The notes beneath the pieces are model-generated. The model was not told the origin of the DNA. It ran no database searches and saw nothing but the letters and a program-made list of their open reading frames with translations. From contig NC_136008.1 in the NCBI RefSeq assembly GCF_048128805.1, forward strand, positions 15,851,572 to 15,915,571: a DNA stretch of 64,000 nucleotides. The letters are read 5' to 3'. The position numbers were made by a program, and so were the translations under genes. The stretch comes from Centroberyx gerrardi (taxonomy: Eukaryota > Chordata > Actinopteri > Beryciformes > Berycidae). Of the stretch, positions 1-13,200 are shown in pieces (position 1 is the first letter of the stretch; each line of letters begins with the position of its first letter).

Positions 1-1772
1 GTGAAGGCATAGTACAGGCAGTGTTTATTTTATTTTCCTCTGCATCCCAACCACACCACACAGCCGGAGTCACATTTCCCAAGGTACTGCCCAATGGGAG
101 TGACAGACAATCGTTCCAAGCTGATATAGCCTGCGGAAACCACATGCTTCACAAAGCATTATCTCATGTGTGTGTTGCCGAAAGCAGTGGATTTACTGTT
201 TGACCACTGCTGCTTTAAGAGGAAAGTCTTTTCTTTCTGTGGCATGGAGGGTTGTCATTACTGTTGGGCTCTCAATATAATTATCAGAGGTTACAAGCTG
301 TGCTGCTGCCAGGGATAGAGTGGTTGTCACAAGGGTATCATTATTTTCATGCAGAGCTTTTTGGCAGTCAGACACAACATTTGAATAATCTTGTCTATGA
401 GGCATGTGACTCAAAATGAATCCGTGCTCAAATTCTGCTCCATATTAGTCCCCCTGCTCCGGCTGCTGACAAAATGCTCTCGGTATAGACATCTCAGCTG
501 CTTCTAAAGATAAGTCTATCTAGCAATCTTGTTTTGCGGCTTTTCTTTGCGAAGTATCTGGAGGGGAAAGTGAGGAGATAAAGTTCATCCAAGTTCACTA
601 AGGGAAATATGTGAATAATCGCAGTGTCATTGATGGCAAACAGTGATCAGTCGGGATGATATTACACTACGGAATGCTATTACACTGTGGAAGGAAATAC
701 TGATTTATTTTATTTACTGATTTATTTATTGTGCTCCTTGCAACAATATTACACCAAAGGGAACAGACGTAAGCGTGCAAACCATTTCATAAATCTTCAC
801 TGTAGATACACATAGTCTATAATATTACTAGCTACAACCTTATTACACAGGAGATAGAGGAAAATAATTGATATAACCCTACGTTCTAGGCACTAACAGC
901 TAAATAAAAAGAGATAAGCTGTAAGGAAAGGAAAATATTGCAACATGATTGCAACATATGTGTTGCAATCTTTTCCTTTCCCTGGAAAGATAATTTGTGG
1001 CTATTCTTCTAGATCTGGGAGATTCCTACACATTCTTGGCACGAGTGGGCACAGAAACATGTACTGTACCAGTACGCCATTCGCCAGACAGCTCCTGGAA
1101 ATAAAGCTTTGAAAATAAATTGAGGGATAGAGCATGAAAGTATGCCTTCTGCCCTAGGCCTGAAATGACAAAATTGGACAGGGAGGCAGAATTACAGCCA
1201 TGTATTACAGTCTTGCACAGTGAGAGACACACTGCTCCTCAGCAGGATCCTACATGTGTTTTCTAGCAAATGCTGTTGTTCCTCCCAAAATCCTAGGCAG
1301 CATGTATTACCTCTGCTTCTATTTGTGTTCCTTTCCCATGTGAATCATTTAGAACTGGATTAGTGACATGTATACTGAGTGACTTACTGAAATAATCTGC
1401 TTTACAGCCACAGAGTGCCCCAAGTAACCAGTGCTGGCTGTGCATATGCCAGTAGTCTATCCATTATTAATTACAAGAACGGGTTCTCTCAGTGGCAGCC
1501 ACTGGGCAAGGTCAGAATCCAATTACCAAATAGTGTTTTCCCTCCTCTAAACTAACCTACTGGTCTTGTTAACCACTGAACATACAGCTGCCCTAAGGGT
1601 CTCCTGCCCAATAGTACACAACCAAACACCAGTCACAGAGGCTCTCATACCTGTCACATATTATCTGGTCCATGGATGACTAAGACTGTGTTGAAATGCT
1701 TGTTTTGGACCAATGTAATACACAGATGGCCTCCCTGCAGGAGCTCTGCTGCATCCCTCTGACATGATGGTC

Positions 1773-1827
<55 letters not shown>

Positions 1828-2100
1828 CGTGTGTGTGTTTCTTGTGTGAGGGTACGTGTGTGTGCGTGGCTGCGTGTGTACACTCGATGAGTTCTATTCC
1901 AAAACGCTTGGTCTCCATTTTGGAAAAAAAACTCACTGTAGTTCATCATTAAATTTCACTAAAATGAAATGTTGAGTAAAATTGTTTCAATCAAGGAGGA
2001 ATTAAGTTACCCTTTAAAATGTTGATGCTATCAATTATTTTGTATGTGTCAAATTTTTAAAATGGTCAAGTTTATTTACAGCCATTAATCACAGTTACAG
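1..2100. other. Non-coding region, left edge
   Basis: No exon with coding-like sequence and matching splice sites is visible. The only clear structure is the TG microsatellite at 1775-1824. By position this may be the 5' flank or a long first intron of chn2, whose first exon was not identified. Confidence 0.5.
1775..1824. repeat. (TG)n microsatellite
   Basis: An uninterrupted run of TG dinucleotides about 50 bp long, followed by an impure TG/CG tail to about 1878. The short ORFs on both strands here are only translations of the repeat. Confidence 0.95.
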
Positions 2101-3255
2101 TCTCAAAGGGTTTCACAACATCCACATTATGAAACAATTATGAAAATAACAACCTGGACCCTTAGTGAAAATAAGGAAAAACTCCCACAGAAACCAAATT
2201 TGGAAAAAAAAAATGAAAGAAACCTTGGCAAGGTTCTCACAGAGAGGGATCCCCCTTCCAGGATAGACAGGCATATCATGTGCCAAGAGTGGGCAAACAA
2301 AGATTACAAAATTGATAATACAACAGAACATAAACAAAATACACAGAATAAACACAATAAGAATGCTTGGTTGAAATGGGGCATCAGTGTCAACTTGGTC
2401 ACCATTGTTACTGTCATCATCAAGGTCATCATAGGAACAACACATGGTGACAGGGATGCTCAGCATCGTCTCAGTCACCATGGACAACAACTATCACCAG
2501 AGGCAAGGACCACAACGGATCCCAATGCTCCCCAGCCGCAGTCACAACCCTGAAATGAAAAGAGATAGGAGACGCACCCATACACACAGCAGACACATAC
2601 AGGCACGCACCAACATGAATGAACAGCTGCACATAGACTGGGAAAATAGGACACACCAACTAAATTCCCATGGGCAAGAACCTGCACTAGTGCTAACTAA
2701 CTAGATCAACATTGCTCAATGACGAGACTGAGTCATTAACAGGTATTGTGCAAACCTAAGGTTGGCCAAATTAAACTAAATAGGTTTTTAGCCTGGATTT
2801 AAAGACATCTACTGTATATTAGACATCTTCAATACAAATGTTTACAATACAGTTAAATGCACTAAGGTTTCTCTGTCTGCATTGTTAATGTTGGTTGAAT
2901 TTTTAGTAATATCTTTGATGTGCGACTCAAACGAGAGTATTGAATGTAACACCAAGATTGTTGAAGTATCAAAATTCAGAGTAGTTTTTTCAAACAGTTA
3001 CCTGTACCTAAACATCTCTGTTTTGTTGGCATCGAGGAGCAGGAAGTTTAGGGACATCCATCATTTGACTTCAGATAAGCGCCTCTAAATTTAGGAATTG
3101 GGAGCAGTCATTCAGTTTAACGGGCATATAGAGTTGAGTGTCATCAGCGTAGCAATGAAAATGATTTTTAATGAATTCACTGAGAGGTAGCATGTACATA
3201 CAGAATAGCAATGGGCCCACAACAGAGCCTTGTGGTACGCCGAAGTCCACATTAC
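2100..3255 (-). mobile_element. L2/Rex-like LINE fragment (reverse transcriptase remnant)
   Basis: The minus strand between about 3255 and 2830 encodes a broken reverse transcriptase palm. It contains GVPQGSVVGPLL, then HCYADDTQLY with the YADD catalytic box, then after a stop and frame changes a segment like WMSLNFLLLDANKTEM. This is the order seen in L2/CR1/Rex1-type non-LTR retrotransposons. Stops and frameshifts make it a dead copy. The flanking 2100-2800 stretch, with its GGAAAAACTCCC-type sequence, resembles dispersed fish repeat DNA and may belong to the same insertion; that part is less certain. Confidence 0.75.
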
Positions 3256-3276
3256 AGTACTCATATTGTTGTGGAA

Positions 3277-3307
3277 GGCGCAATGCATTCTTTCAATGCA
3301 TTGCGCC
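3277..3307. repeat. Perfect 13-bp inverted repeat (hairpin)
   Basis: GGCGCAATGCATT at 3277-3289 and its exact reverse complement at 3295-3307 flank a 5-nt loop (CTTTC). The hairpin sits just upstream, in element sense, of the LINE reverse transcriptase fragment. Confidence 0.9.
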
Positions 3308-3309
3308 AA

Positions 3310-6060
3310 TGCATGGATTGGACATAACCCACAAAAGCACATCCTCTAATACCAATGTAGTTTTCAAGACAATTTAAGAGCATGTTATGGTCAACCGTAT
3401 CAAACGCTGCACTCAGGTTGTGTAGTAATAGCCCTGAGGTTGAATCTGAATCAATAGCAATTGACCACTTTTATGAGTGTGGATTTGGTAGAATGAAAAT
3501 ACCTCAAACCTGATTGAAACAGTTCAAATAAATTGTCATTGGACAGGTTGTCAGGCTGGCTACAATCCTTTTGAGTATTTTGGGAAAATAATGGAATCTG
3601 AAGGCTAACTGACCACTAATAGGTTAGGCTAAGCAAGCGGCTGCGCTGGCGGCTAAGCAGGACAACCAGTGACCAGGTGGCATTGGCAACTGCTGTGTGG
3701 GACCTGATCACCAAAAGCCAAACAATCAAAAAGCCCAAAATAAACCTGAACCTAAACGCTGAGGTTGATGCTGACAGATTAGGTTAAAACAGCTTTGCAG
3801 CTGTAAAATGGTGAGACTAGGCTAAATTGACAAGAAAGTAGTGTTAGCTAAACTGCTGGGTAGCACCCAGGCAACCAAGGGACCCAAGTTAAACCTAGAT
3901 CACAACCTAAAACTTACAACCTGAAAATGTAACAATAAAAAGTGCCAATCAAACAATGAAATGTAGCAAAGCCTAGGGAGGTGGACTTTTGTTGATACAC
4001 CAGGTGGTGAAGAAGGTCTTTGTCACTGGCTGTGAGATTATTTGGTGTTTGTTTGGTATTTGGCATGGTGATTATTTCATTTCGGAATGGAACTGTTCAG
4101 TGTGTGTGCATGTGTGTGTTCGTGTGCGTGTGCTTGTGTGTTTTCATGTGTTCCTGTTTGGTCTAGCTCTCCATATGGATAGGATGACATGGGCTCCCTT
4201 TCAAAGCATATACTGTGTGTTGCAGGCAGCAGGTATTTGGATGTGTGGATCCAACTGTTTACGTTCTCTAGTAGCATCTGGTCTCTTTCATTAAAATGAA
4301 CTAAAATTATATTGCAGGCATAATTCTGTGTAGGTCACAAATGCTCTAAATTTGTTGTGCTACTCTCAGCCATTACTACCTCAACACAAGCAACTGTTCA
4401 TGTGCTGAAGTAGAATTTTTTGTGCACAGACTCTTGAGCAGAAGTTATCTCAAGGGATGAAGTCTTAGGCAAGCTTGATCTTTATTCATCACATATTCTC
4501 TTTGTCACCAAAGCAAACACCCGCCGGTAATTATTTTATCGAATGTCTCTGACTGGTGAGTAATGGAGGGCAACACAATTAATAGCTGTCTCTTCGGGGG
4601 AAGAGCCCTCCAGCTGTTCCAGAATTTCAAATTCCCCCTGATCAACAGACATAGCACAAACTCACTGCCACTTTGAAATTCTTTTTGATGTCCTTTGCAT
4701 TTGTGTGTGTGTGTGTGTGTGTGCATTCGTGCTTGGATGTGTGTGTGTATGTGTGTGTGTGTGTGTGTGTTTGGTTGTGAGGGGGTAGGCATGGTGCAGC
4801 TTTATGTATTTGCATGTATGTGTGTGTGTTTGTGCAAGCGTGTGCCAGTGTTTGCATCAGAGCCAGACCCACCCCAAGATAAAGCTGCTGCAGAATTCCA
4901 GACTGAGACGGCATTAGTTATTAAAAAGAATCAGATTGAAAAGAGAATATTTGGCAGTCAACCAGATGAAATCACATTCTTTAAACAAGCCGCAGTAGAA
5001 TAAATCATTCAGATTGTTGCTAGTGCAGGGGTGCAATGACAAAGCTCCAGTGTTTCTGAGGACAATACATTTTCTCCGGCAGTTTGGCCACACATCAGCA
5101 AATTGAGCCTGAAGGCTAATCAATCGTATGTGAAGACAGACTTTCTCCGGAGGCGTTCCATTACAGTAAGAACATTTGCCCTTAAAACATCCCCTTCTCA
5201 GTTGAGCTATCACACTTGACCATTGTCTTTTTTATCAGTCAGTTACATAATGTCTTTGCTCTGTAATAAATTCAACTCTTGCTGAAGTAAATGTATCTTC
5301 ATTAAGACAAGCAATCATGAGCTATTGGTGTGTTCACATGATGATTTTACGATCAGCCTCCTGTCAAACTCTTCTTCCTCTGCCAGCGAGCAGAGAAAGC
5401 AGCATGGAGAAAATATACTGTGTATCTGCAGCCTTTAAGTGCTGTCAGTCAAACAGACTGAAATAGGCCAGGAATCTATAGAGACTGGCACTGCAGTCAC
5501 TAAGAGAACGAGGCTTTAACACTCATGCCATGTATGAGTCACATTCAGTGTATCGCATTCTGCCCACATCCAACAAGTGCCCATAGGTTTCCATCCACCT
5601 CATCCCTTCCCCCCTCAGGTGTGCTTTGTCCGGTTTGCACGCAGTCCCTCCAGACTGCGGGGTGTGGTGCTGATCTGCTGATGAATGGACAGCAATGTTT
5701 TAAATGAAGAGTGTGTATCCTCTGGACCAATGTGATTCATTGGTCACGCAGCCGATAACTCCACCTGTCAATTGAGTCTTCTGGCAGAGGTGCTGGGTGA
5801 TATACGGGAGTGCTGTGATTCATTGGGGACACAACCCGTGGCCTTTACCTTGATGATATTACACCAAGCCTCTGAAAGACTGAGGAAGCCTATGCACTTA
5901 TGGTAGATATTGTGTGCATTTGGCATGTAAAATCTTCTGCCTATGTGAGCTATACCACTGGACCAGGCATAAAGATGGCCGTCTCCTTGACTGACATCAT
6001 TTGGTCCTTCCAACCCATCCCACAGTGCAATGCACACTGACACATGTAGTAACTAATAAT
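3310..6060. other. Non-coding region with TG-rich microsatellites
   Basis: No supported gene. Impure TG tracts lie at about 4098-4145 and 4700-4840. The short ORFs here are cysteine/valine or histidine/threonine translations of these repeats. Confidence 0.6.
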
Positions 6061-6069
6061 CTAAACTAA

Positions 6070-6560
6070 AAATTAGGTAATAACTTGTCAAAATGTAATA
6101 AAATGTTTCTCTATATGGGTCAAAATTGTAGTATAACCTGTTTCCTGATCATGTAAAAACATCACATCATTACATTAACCAACAATTATTACTTGAGGAG
6201 GGGATTATTACTTCATAAGGGGTGTACCATATTTTTTACTGATGAGGTAATAATAACATTGTAATGTAATAAGTCAAGTCATTGCAGTCATCTAATTATT
6301 ATGAATTGTAACATGATAAATAAACATTATTATTACATCAGCAGTTTAAAATACACCTTTTATGAAGCAATAATGTATATAATAATATAATGTAATAATG
6401 TTAATGTAATAAATTGCTGGATAATGTAATAATATTACAATATTACATATAATATTACATTACATACAGGCAATTTATTACGTTAACAGATTTTACTAAA
6501 CTTTAGACTCATTTAGTGGGACTTTTTTATTACATTTTGGTAAGTTATTACATTGTTACA
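6070..6560. mobile_element. AT-rich fold-back element (MITE-like)
   Basis: The segment is a long imperfect palindrome centred near 6300. The outer arm 6077-6103 pairs with 6525-6551. Inner arms around 6212-6228 and 6352-6368 pair, as do arms around 6238-6255 and 6327-6345. It has no ORF and is rich in TAATAATG-type sequence. The structure is typical of a non-autonomous fold-back DNA transposon; the family is not identified. Confidence 0.65.
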
Positions 6561-6958
6561 AGGTGTTTGCCTCATCACCTCTCCTGTTCTTTTCAAACTG
6601 GTTTAAATGGATGATGATGTGTGGATAGCTTGCACTGTTGGATGGGTATGAAAAAAGTATTGACATCTCTTTAGGACGTCACAATCTTCCTGCACCTCTG
6701 TCAATTATCAGATACAGAGGTTCGACCACATGTCAGTGTGCATGATGCCAGATTTAGAGGTTCCACTCATAACTGTAGATATTCCAGGAATGTGATCACA
6801 ATCACCTAATCAGACATTAACAATAAAATCATAAAAACAAATTTTCCCAGAGGAAAATCATCCCATGGGTGTTGAGTATTGTATTTTCTTTCCTTAACTT
6901 AATTTGGTGTGTTTGTATTCTTATCAATTAACACTCAGAATAGAGTTGTATGTTTTAG

Positions 6959-7005
6959 GGAACTTGCCGGTGGGCAATATGGATCTGGTGTGTGCCAATG
7001 GGATG
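6959..7005 (+). other. Possible small upstream exon of chn2
   Basis: A 47-bp segment is bounded by TTTTAG on the left and GTAAGT on the right. It is open in the one frame that would join phase-correctly (ending on codon base 1) to the next chn2 exon at 7287. It would encode about 15 residues ending in VCQWD. The sequence does not resemble the usual N terminus of beta2-chimaerin, so it may be an alternative or fortuitous exon. Confidence 0.25.
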
Positions 7006-7286
7006 GTAAGTGAAACAAGCGGACATCTGTATTGATTGTCCTTGAAGCAGGGGCACTGAATAAAAGTGTATTCACTGGTGCATCTCAAGAGGCAGCTGCA
7101 CAGTGGGAAGCCCTATGCATAATTATAACAGGGAAATAAACAACACTGACATAACCATGGTGAAGGGCTCACAGTCAATCCACGGGGAAGGGAATAAAAA
7201 TTGAGATTTTAATGAGAGAAAACAGGGCACAGTCTATTAACACTGCGGTTCATAATAGAAATTTTCTTTGTTGTTATGGTTTTCAG

Positions 7287-10200
7287 ACCCTGAGGACTAC
7301 CAACCACCCATATGGAAGTCTTACTGTAAGTACCTATTAAATTATATGTGCTGATTAGGAATGTCTAACCCTGACTTTGGCCTGTAGTGTGCTTGTCAAA
7401 ATAATGGACAATTTATGTGTGATCTATAAAAAACATAGATACCTTTTTTTCTATACATGGAAGAATTGAGTTTTGTAGCATGGGATGCAACTTGATATGC
7501 TGCAGGTACCAAAAGGCTAATGCTACACACACACAAGCACAAAAGGCACACACAGACATATACACGAACACACCCACCCACACATCTCACTCGCGCACGC
7601 ACACACACATGCACACATACACAAAGCAGCAAATTCCAGATCTCTGAGGAAAATAGGTTACCATCAGCCAGGAAATAAGATTTCTACCTGTAAAGAGGCT
7701 CAGCTAAAACGGGGTCTTCAGAACACCCACCTCATTATAGATTGCTGTGTTACAAGGGAGGAATTGGGTTGAGATTATATGCATTGCATCTGCTAGAAAT
7801 GTGAGCAGAGCACAAATCATTTATATTGAAGAGTATATTGAAGACCATTTAGATTGGTTACAGCTGGTTTTACTCGACTAATACTCCACTAATACCCATT
7901 ATATTTTATAGCTTTTGTGTATGTTTTTGTCTTAATGGAATGGTTTTATTACATCATCTTACAATAATGCTGGATCTCTGATGTCTCCGATCTACTCCTG
8001 ACTCCTCTGGTCTCTGACTGAGGTATTTTTAGAGCTCACTATGTCATGGGAATGGAAGATGTCCAGGTCTTGCTGGTTGACTTAAGTCACCCTGACAAAA
8101 TACGAAAATTCACAGTCAGGAGCCTTCCTTCCCCCGCCTGGAGAATCTGCTGTGGTTAAGAAGCTCAGCCTCACACAGCGATTTGTATGCTGTAGTACCA
8201 TACGATAGGGAATGCACAGCAGTGTCCTGTGCCCAGTTATTGGTATTGAGGACACTCCCTTCGTTTTTTACTCTTCCATCCTCATCCACAGGGTCATGAA
8301 CTGCCAAATTCCTTAGGAAGAAGTATCAAAGAGGGGTGCATTATAAATCAGTAAAGTTATTCTATTAATAATCCAGGATTTTTATATAGAGACTGTTTCA
8401 AGGCAGTATTCTCAGTTTGTCAAACGATAGAGAAATTTGCACAGCTCCAGTTCTAGATGCCTGGAGGATAACACATGAAATGTAAAAGAAATCCTCACAC
8501 AGCTGCCGATTCCACTGTTGTGATAATATTTCCATCCTGAATTGGTGAAGTATGTACTGTAGGCGTAGGGAAGTATACCATTGTTTATATGGCCTGACAG
8601 AGATCCAATTCAGGATTGAAAAATGACATTGAAACAGTGGAAACAGCGGCTGAGTGTGTTGGCTTTTCTCTTTTATTTAATTACTGATTCTGATATCATA
8701 ATTCTATGAGGCTGCTGAGGTGCTTGTGGTGATTTTTCTGCATGCTACAAATTCCTCAGTTCCATTTTCACTGGTTCCACTGATTTACTTTGAGTTCTCC
8801 CAACACTTTAAGTATGCCTAATCCATGTAAGCCTGGTTGTGCTGCATGTGTCGGGCTGTGTATCCCTGTGTTCCAGTCAAAATGAATAATGTACACTCAC
8901 TGTGAGCATCGTAGAACAGGTCCACCGCTGTGAAATATGTCCTCATTCACACAAAGGGATTCCAGATACATGGCTCCTGCCATGTAAACCACTAAGTGGT
9001 TAGCCACGCATATCTTAGCTAATGGCCTCTGTTGTACCTTGGCGGGGCAATGTCAGAAACTGGACTTAAGGAGATTAAGCAATGAGGTGGAGACATACTG
9101 TGTGTCCAGCAGTGTCCTGTGTATGACCCCTGCACTGCATCATTTGGTTTACTTCCTCTTTGATTGTGTGCTGAGCATGTTTTTTTGGTAATGAACTACA
9201 ACATGTATGTAATTGACGTGTTTACAGTTTGCACTGAGCTATGCACATAACTTCCCCCATTAACATCCATGTATTTCTCTAACAGTGTACCAGCTACAGC
9301 AGGAGGCCCCGAGGCCAAAGAGGATCACGTGTCCTCAGGAGGTCAGTACATCTGTTAACAGGCGTGCTACAGGCTACAGTGTATGGCCAAAATCAAAGAC
9401 ACAAACAAGTCCTGTGATGATGAAGGAGTCTGAAGGTTCTGTGGGAAATTACCTGGCATATTCTAATAACATAACAATTCGGAGTGAACACCATCTCATG
9501 ATTTATTATGTTTTTTGGCATTTCCACTATTTGGACAGTTGACAGAGAAGGGATGACATGCGACAAGAGTCTTTTGGATTATTTAAACCCAGCAGGTCAC
9601 GGTTATGTGGTATGCGCCTCAGCCAGCTGAGCCACCAGTTCACCCCATTTATTTATTTTTTTGAAGGGAACAGTGTTTTCCAGGATAGCAATTCCCCTTT
9701 CAGCAAAGCAGAAGTGGTCACCCAATAATTTGAAGATCACAAAATTATGTTAGACATATTGCCAATACATTTTCATAAACCAGTTATGATCATAAGTGAG
9801 ATTAAGAGTTTCTACTGTGGCATCTGAGATGGTGTTTTCTACTGTTTTTGTATAGAGGGCCTGGATAATGACTTCACTTCATTATGCTAGTAGTGTTTAG
9901 CACTGACAGTGCCCTTTACAAGATGACTTGATCAAAGCCATGCCAGATAAAGCACCCCATATCATTACAGTGAAGGATGTCTTTATGCTGGCATTTCCAT
10001 TAGAAAGGGTTTTGTTTTTGCCCAAACCCTGTGCAAGATTTTCAATGCAGATACACTATACACCCCCAGTATGACACAGTGGCACACTAAATATTAAAAC
10101 TTTGCAGCTGGCCATCAATCACCAGTGATTTTTTTTGTACTGCCTCTAATCCACCTCCGCACTCTGTGGGCTGGCTTTGTGGTTTGGTAGCTGACAGAGA

Positions 10201-13200
10201 TAATCTGTCCTGTGGTGTAGAGCCCTTTATCTTTCACACAGGCTGTAAGAACAATTGGCAAGGCCATTTAAGTGAGCTTTCATATCATATCACTCCAGCC
10301 AATATGTCTTCTCTGCTTTACAGATGGAGAGCAGACCCAAATATTACGGCAGAGAGTGAGTGTAACTTAATTATTGTCATTATTTTTATGCCTTTTCCCA
10401 ATATGCCTGCGCTGAGAGTGGGTGTGTTTTATCATAATTGTCTAGCATTAGATGTGGTTAGGGGTTTTAAGACTTGTGGGTGGATGGGTGTGTATTTGTG
10501 TGTATGTCTGTGTATTTATTTGCATGTGTGTGTGAGAGAGCTCTGATAAGATGCTCTGAATAAGAGCGCGAGCTTAACACCTAAAATGTAAATGTGTGTG
10601 TGTTGAGAGAGTTATTTAAATGGATAGAGGAGCTAAAGCGACCATGTCGTTTTTCACAGATTCCATGGCATGATCTCTCGAGAATATGCAGATGAGCTGC
10701 TGGGGGGAGCAGAGGGTGCTTACCTCATCAGAGAGAGCCAAAGACAGCCGGGGACACACACCTTGGCCTTAAGGTACTAACATCATCAGTATGCAGCACA
10801 GACTCCCTTAAAGGTCTGCCTCATCATCAGCCTGCTCGCTCGTTCAGCCTCTAACTTGTACTTGTCCTTTCAGTCAGTCAGTCAGTCACTTAGTCAGTCA
10901 GTCAGTCACTCACTCTCTCACTCCACTCACTCCCTCCCTCTATGTCTATATATCCCAATCTAGGTTTGGGCACCAGACCTTGAACTACAGATTGTTTTAC
11001 GACGGGAAGCACTTTGTGGGGGAGAAGAGGTTCGAGTCGGTGCATGACCTGGTGACGGATGGCCTCATCACTCTCTACATCGAGACCAAGGCAGCAGAGT
11101 ACATCGCCAAAATGACCACCAACCCCATCTACGAGCATCTGGGTTACACTTCGCTGCTCAAGGACAAGATGGTGCACAGGCTGAGCCGGGGACGCACAGA
11201 GCCGCGCAGAGTCACCTTCCAGAGAGACGACAGGGTGAGTCCACATTCAAGTTTGACTTGTACTTTAAGTGTACTTTTTTGGGCAACAGGGTGACGTAGG
11301 GAGTAGGGAGGCTGTCTCTCAACTGGATGATCTGGGTTCAAGCCCCCGTGTCAGCAAGCATCTGCCCTGCTGAAGTGGCCTGGAGCAAGACACTGACCAC
11401 CCACCAGTCTCTGACCTCCATGTGCATTTCCCCATTATTACTTTCCCCCCATTATTACATAAAGAAATAAAAAAATTAAAAAATATATTGCCTGAAATTC
11501 ATCATTCATTATCTCTAAAATATAGAGGAACCGGTTTGGAAAATTGTTATCATGTTGCCACCCAAGGACCTCAGTTATCCTTTAAAAATGACCATAATAT
11601 GTTTGAATTATTTGGTACTATTAATAATTTTACAAGAGTAGGTGTTGCTTTTTTCAAATGCTGGATATCTCATTTGGACAAAAAACTCTTCAAATTCATT
11701 AACATTCCAATACATGCAAAATAGTATTAGCCCTTTGACATATTAACATGATTTCAATCCACTTCCCTATTACGAAACATTCATATCTACAGTAAGATTA
11801 GCGTGCTTCTGGAGAGGATACTTTCTCCTGGGAGTGAGAGCGAGGTACATTATCCCTGCAGCCCCTGGGTGTGTTCGCTTCTGCCATGCTTCATTGCCTC
11901 CTCTGAAAGGTAATGATGACCAAGGGGACTGGGACTTTGCTCTGCCTGCCATGCGTATCAGACACTGATCTTGGGTGAGACAAATTGCACATTGTAGTCA
12001 TTTGTTCTGATGAGCTGTTGTTGAATGATCGTGATTTACCAGTGAGGAACGTGTATGTCTGTTTTCTGTCTGGAGAAGAAACATAACTATCCCTCCACTA
12101 GGTGGCAATCTAAACTACAATTGCTTCCCCTCTCTCTTGCCTGATGCTGGAATTTAGATTCACAAAGCTCTTATTATTAATAGATGCTAATGTTTTCTTA
12201 GCCTTTTCTTCTTCGGAGAAAATGTCTTTCATAAGTTGTACCCTTTATGTGTCTCTCAGCTTGAAGAAAAGATTTATTGCTTTGAGGATATTGTGTCTTC
12301 AACATGCCAGCTGATAGTTTGTCAGCTTGACAGTCAGTCAGTGACAGAGACATGACAGTTCTGTCAGCAGGAGCATCGGTTACCGCAGTGTTATCATCAT
12401 TGGTCTTCAATCTGGTCTTTGTGACTTGAAAAATTAATGCAGGCATTTTGGACCTAATGGCCCTTGGTCAGTAGTCTGTGGACTCTTGGAGATTCCAAAT
12501 GAGCTTAGTACTTCACATGCCACTAACAACCTCTAGGAAGAGGCCAAGGAGCAGAGACCTGCTCTCATTAGTGCCCTAAGACATGCAGACTAACCTACAT
12601 TTGCTTAACACACACAGTTCTAAGCTTTGTCAAATAGTGGAAATCAGTGTTGCTCACTGTTTGTTTGCAGCAACGACACTGGGATTTCATGGACTGCAAA
12701 CTACAGTAAGCTCCCTGTGGCAAGTAAAAATCTGGAGCATGGCTCTAGTTAAATGTCAGATTGTCAGTTATCTGTGTGCTTTTGTAAAACTGACTTCACT
12801 TCAACTGCCAAGCATTATACATGAGAATCTGAGTCAGTGACAGCTCTGATGATGGCAGCCTTTGCCAGGCAGTGTTTGAAAAACACCTGCCAGTCACTTC
12901 CAAAGAAAGGAAAAAAAAACAGAGTTCAGTATTTCTGTCCTCACTAACATTATGTGCTAAGAAGTGGAGACTGGGTCCAATGGCCTGAAGCTGTGGTTTC
13001 TCTTAGAACTTCATGTTTACCAATTACACAACCACACCCTCAGGCGTCAGAGGCACAGTAGCTTCACTGTATAGTCAGCTTTCACATGTATTTACTTGGT
13101 GTCAGGTTGATACCTCCGTATTGCCGTGAGTGCAAAGGCTTGTATGAGTGAAATTCTCCTAGAAGATGTGAGAGGTGCTTGACTCAACCCGTATAACAAC

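Noticed and set aside
1661-1952. Overlapping ORFs rich in His/Thr or Cys/Val on both strands
   Set aside because: They are translations of the TG/CA microsatellite and not genes. The same holds for ORFs at 4642-5003, 7396-7632, 16574-16948 and 58555-59094.
10902-11246. 114-codon minus-strand ORF
   Set aside because: It is the antisense shadow of the chn2 SH2-linker exon 10964-11234.
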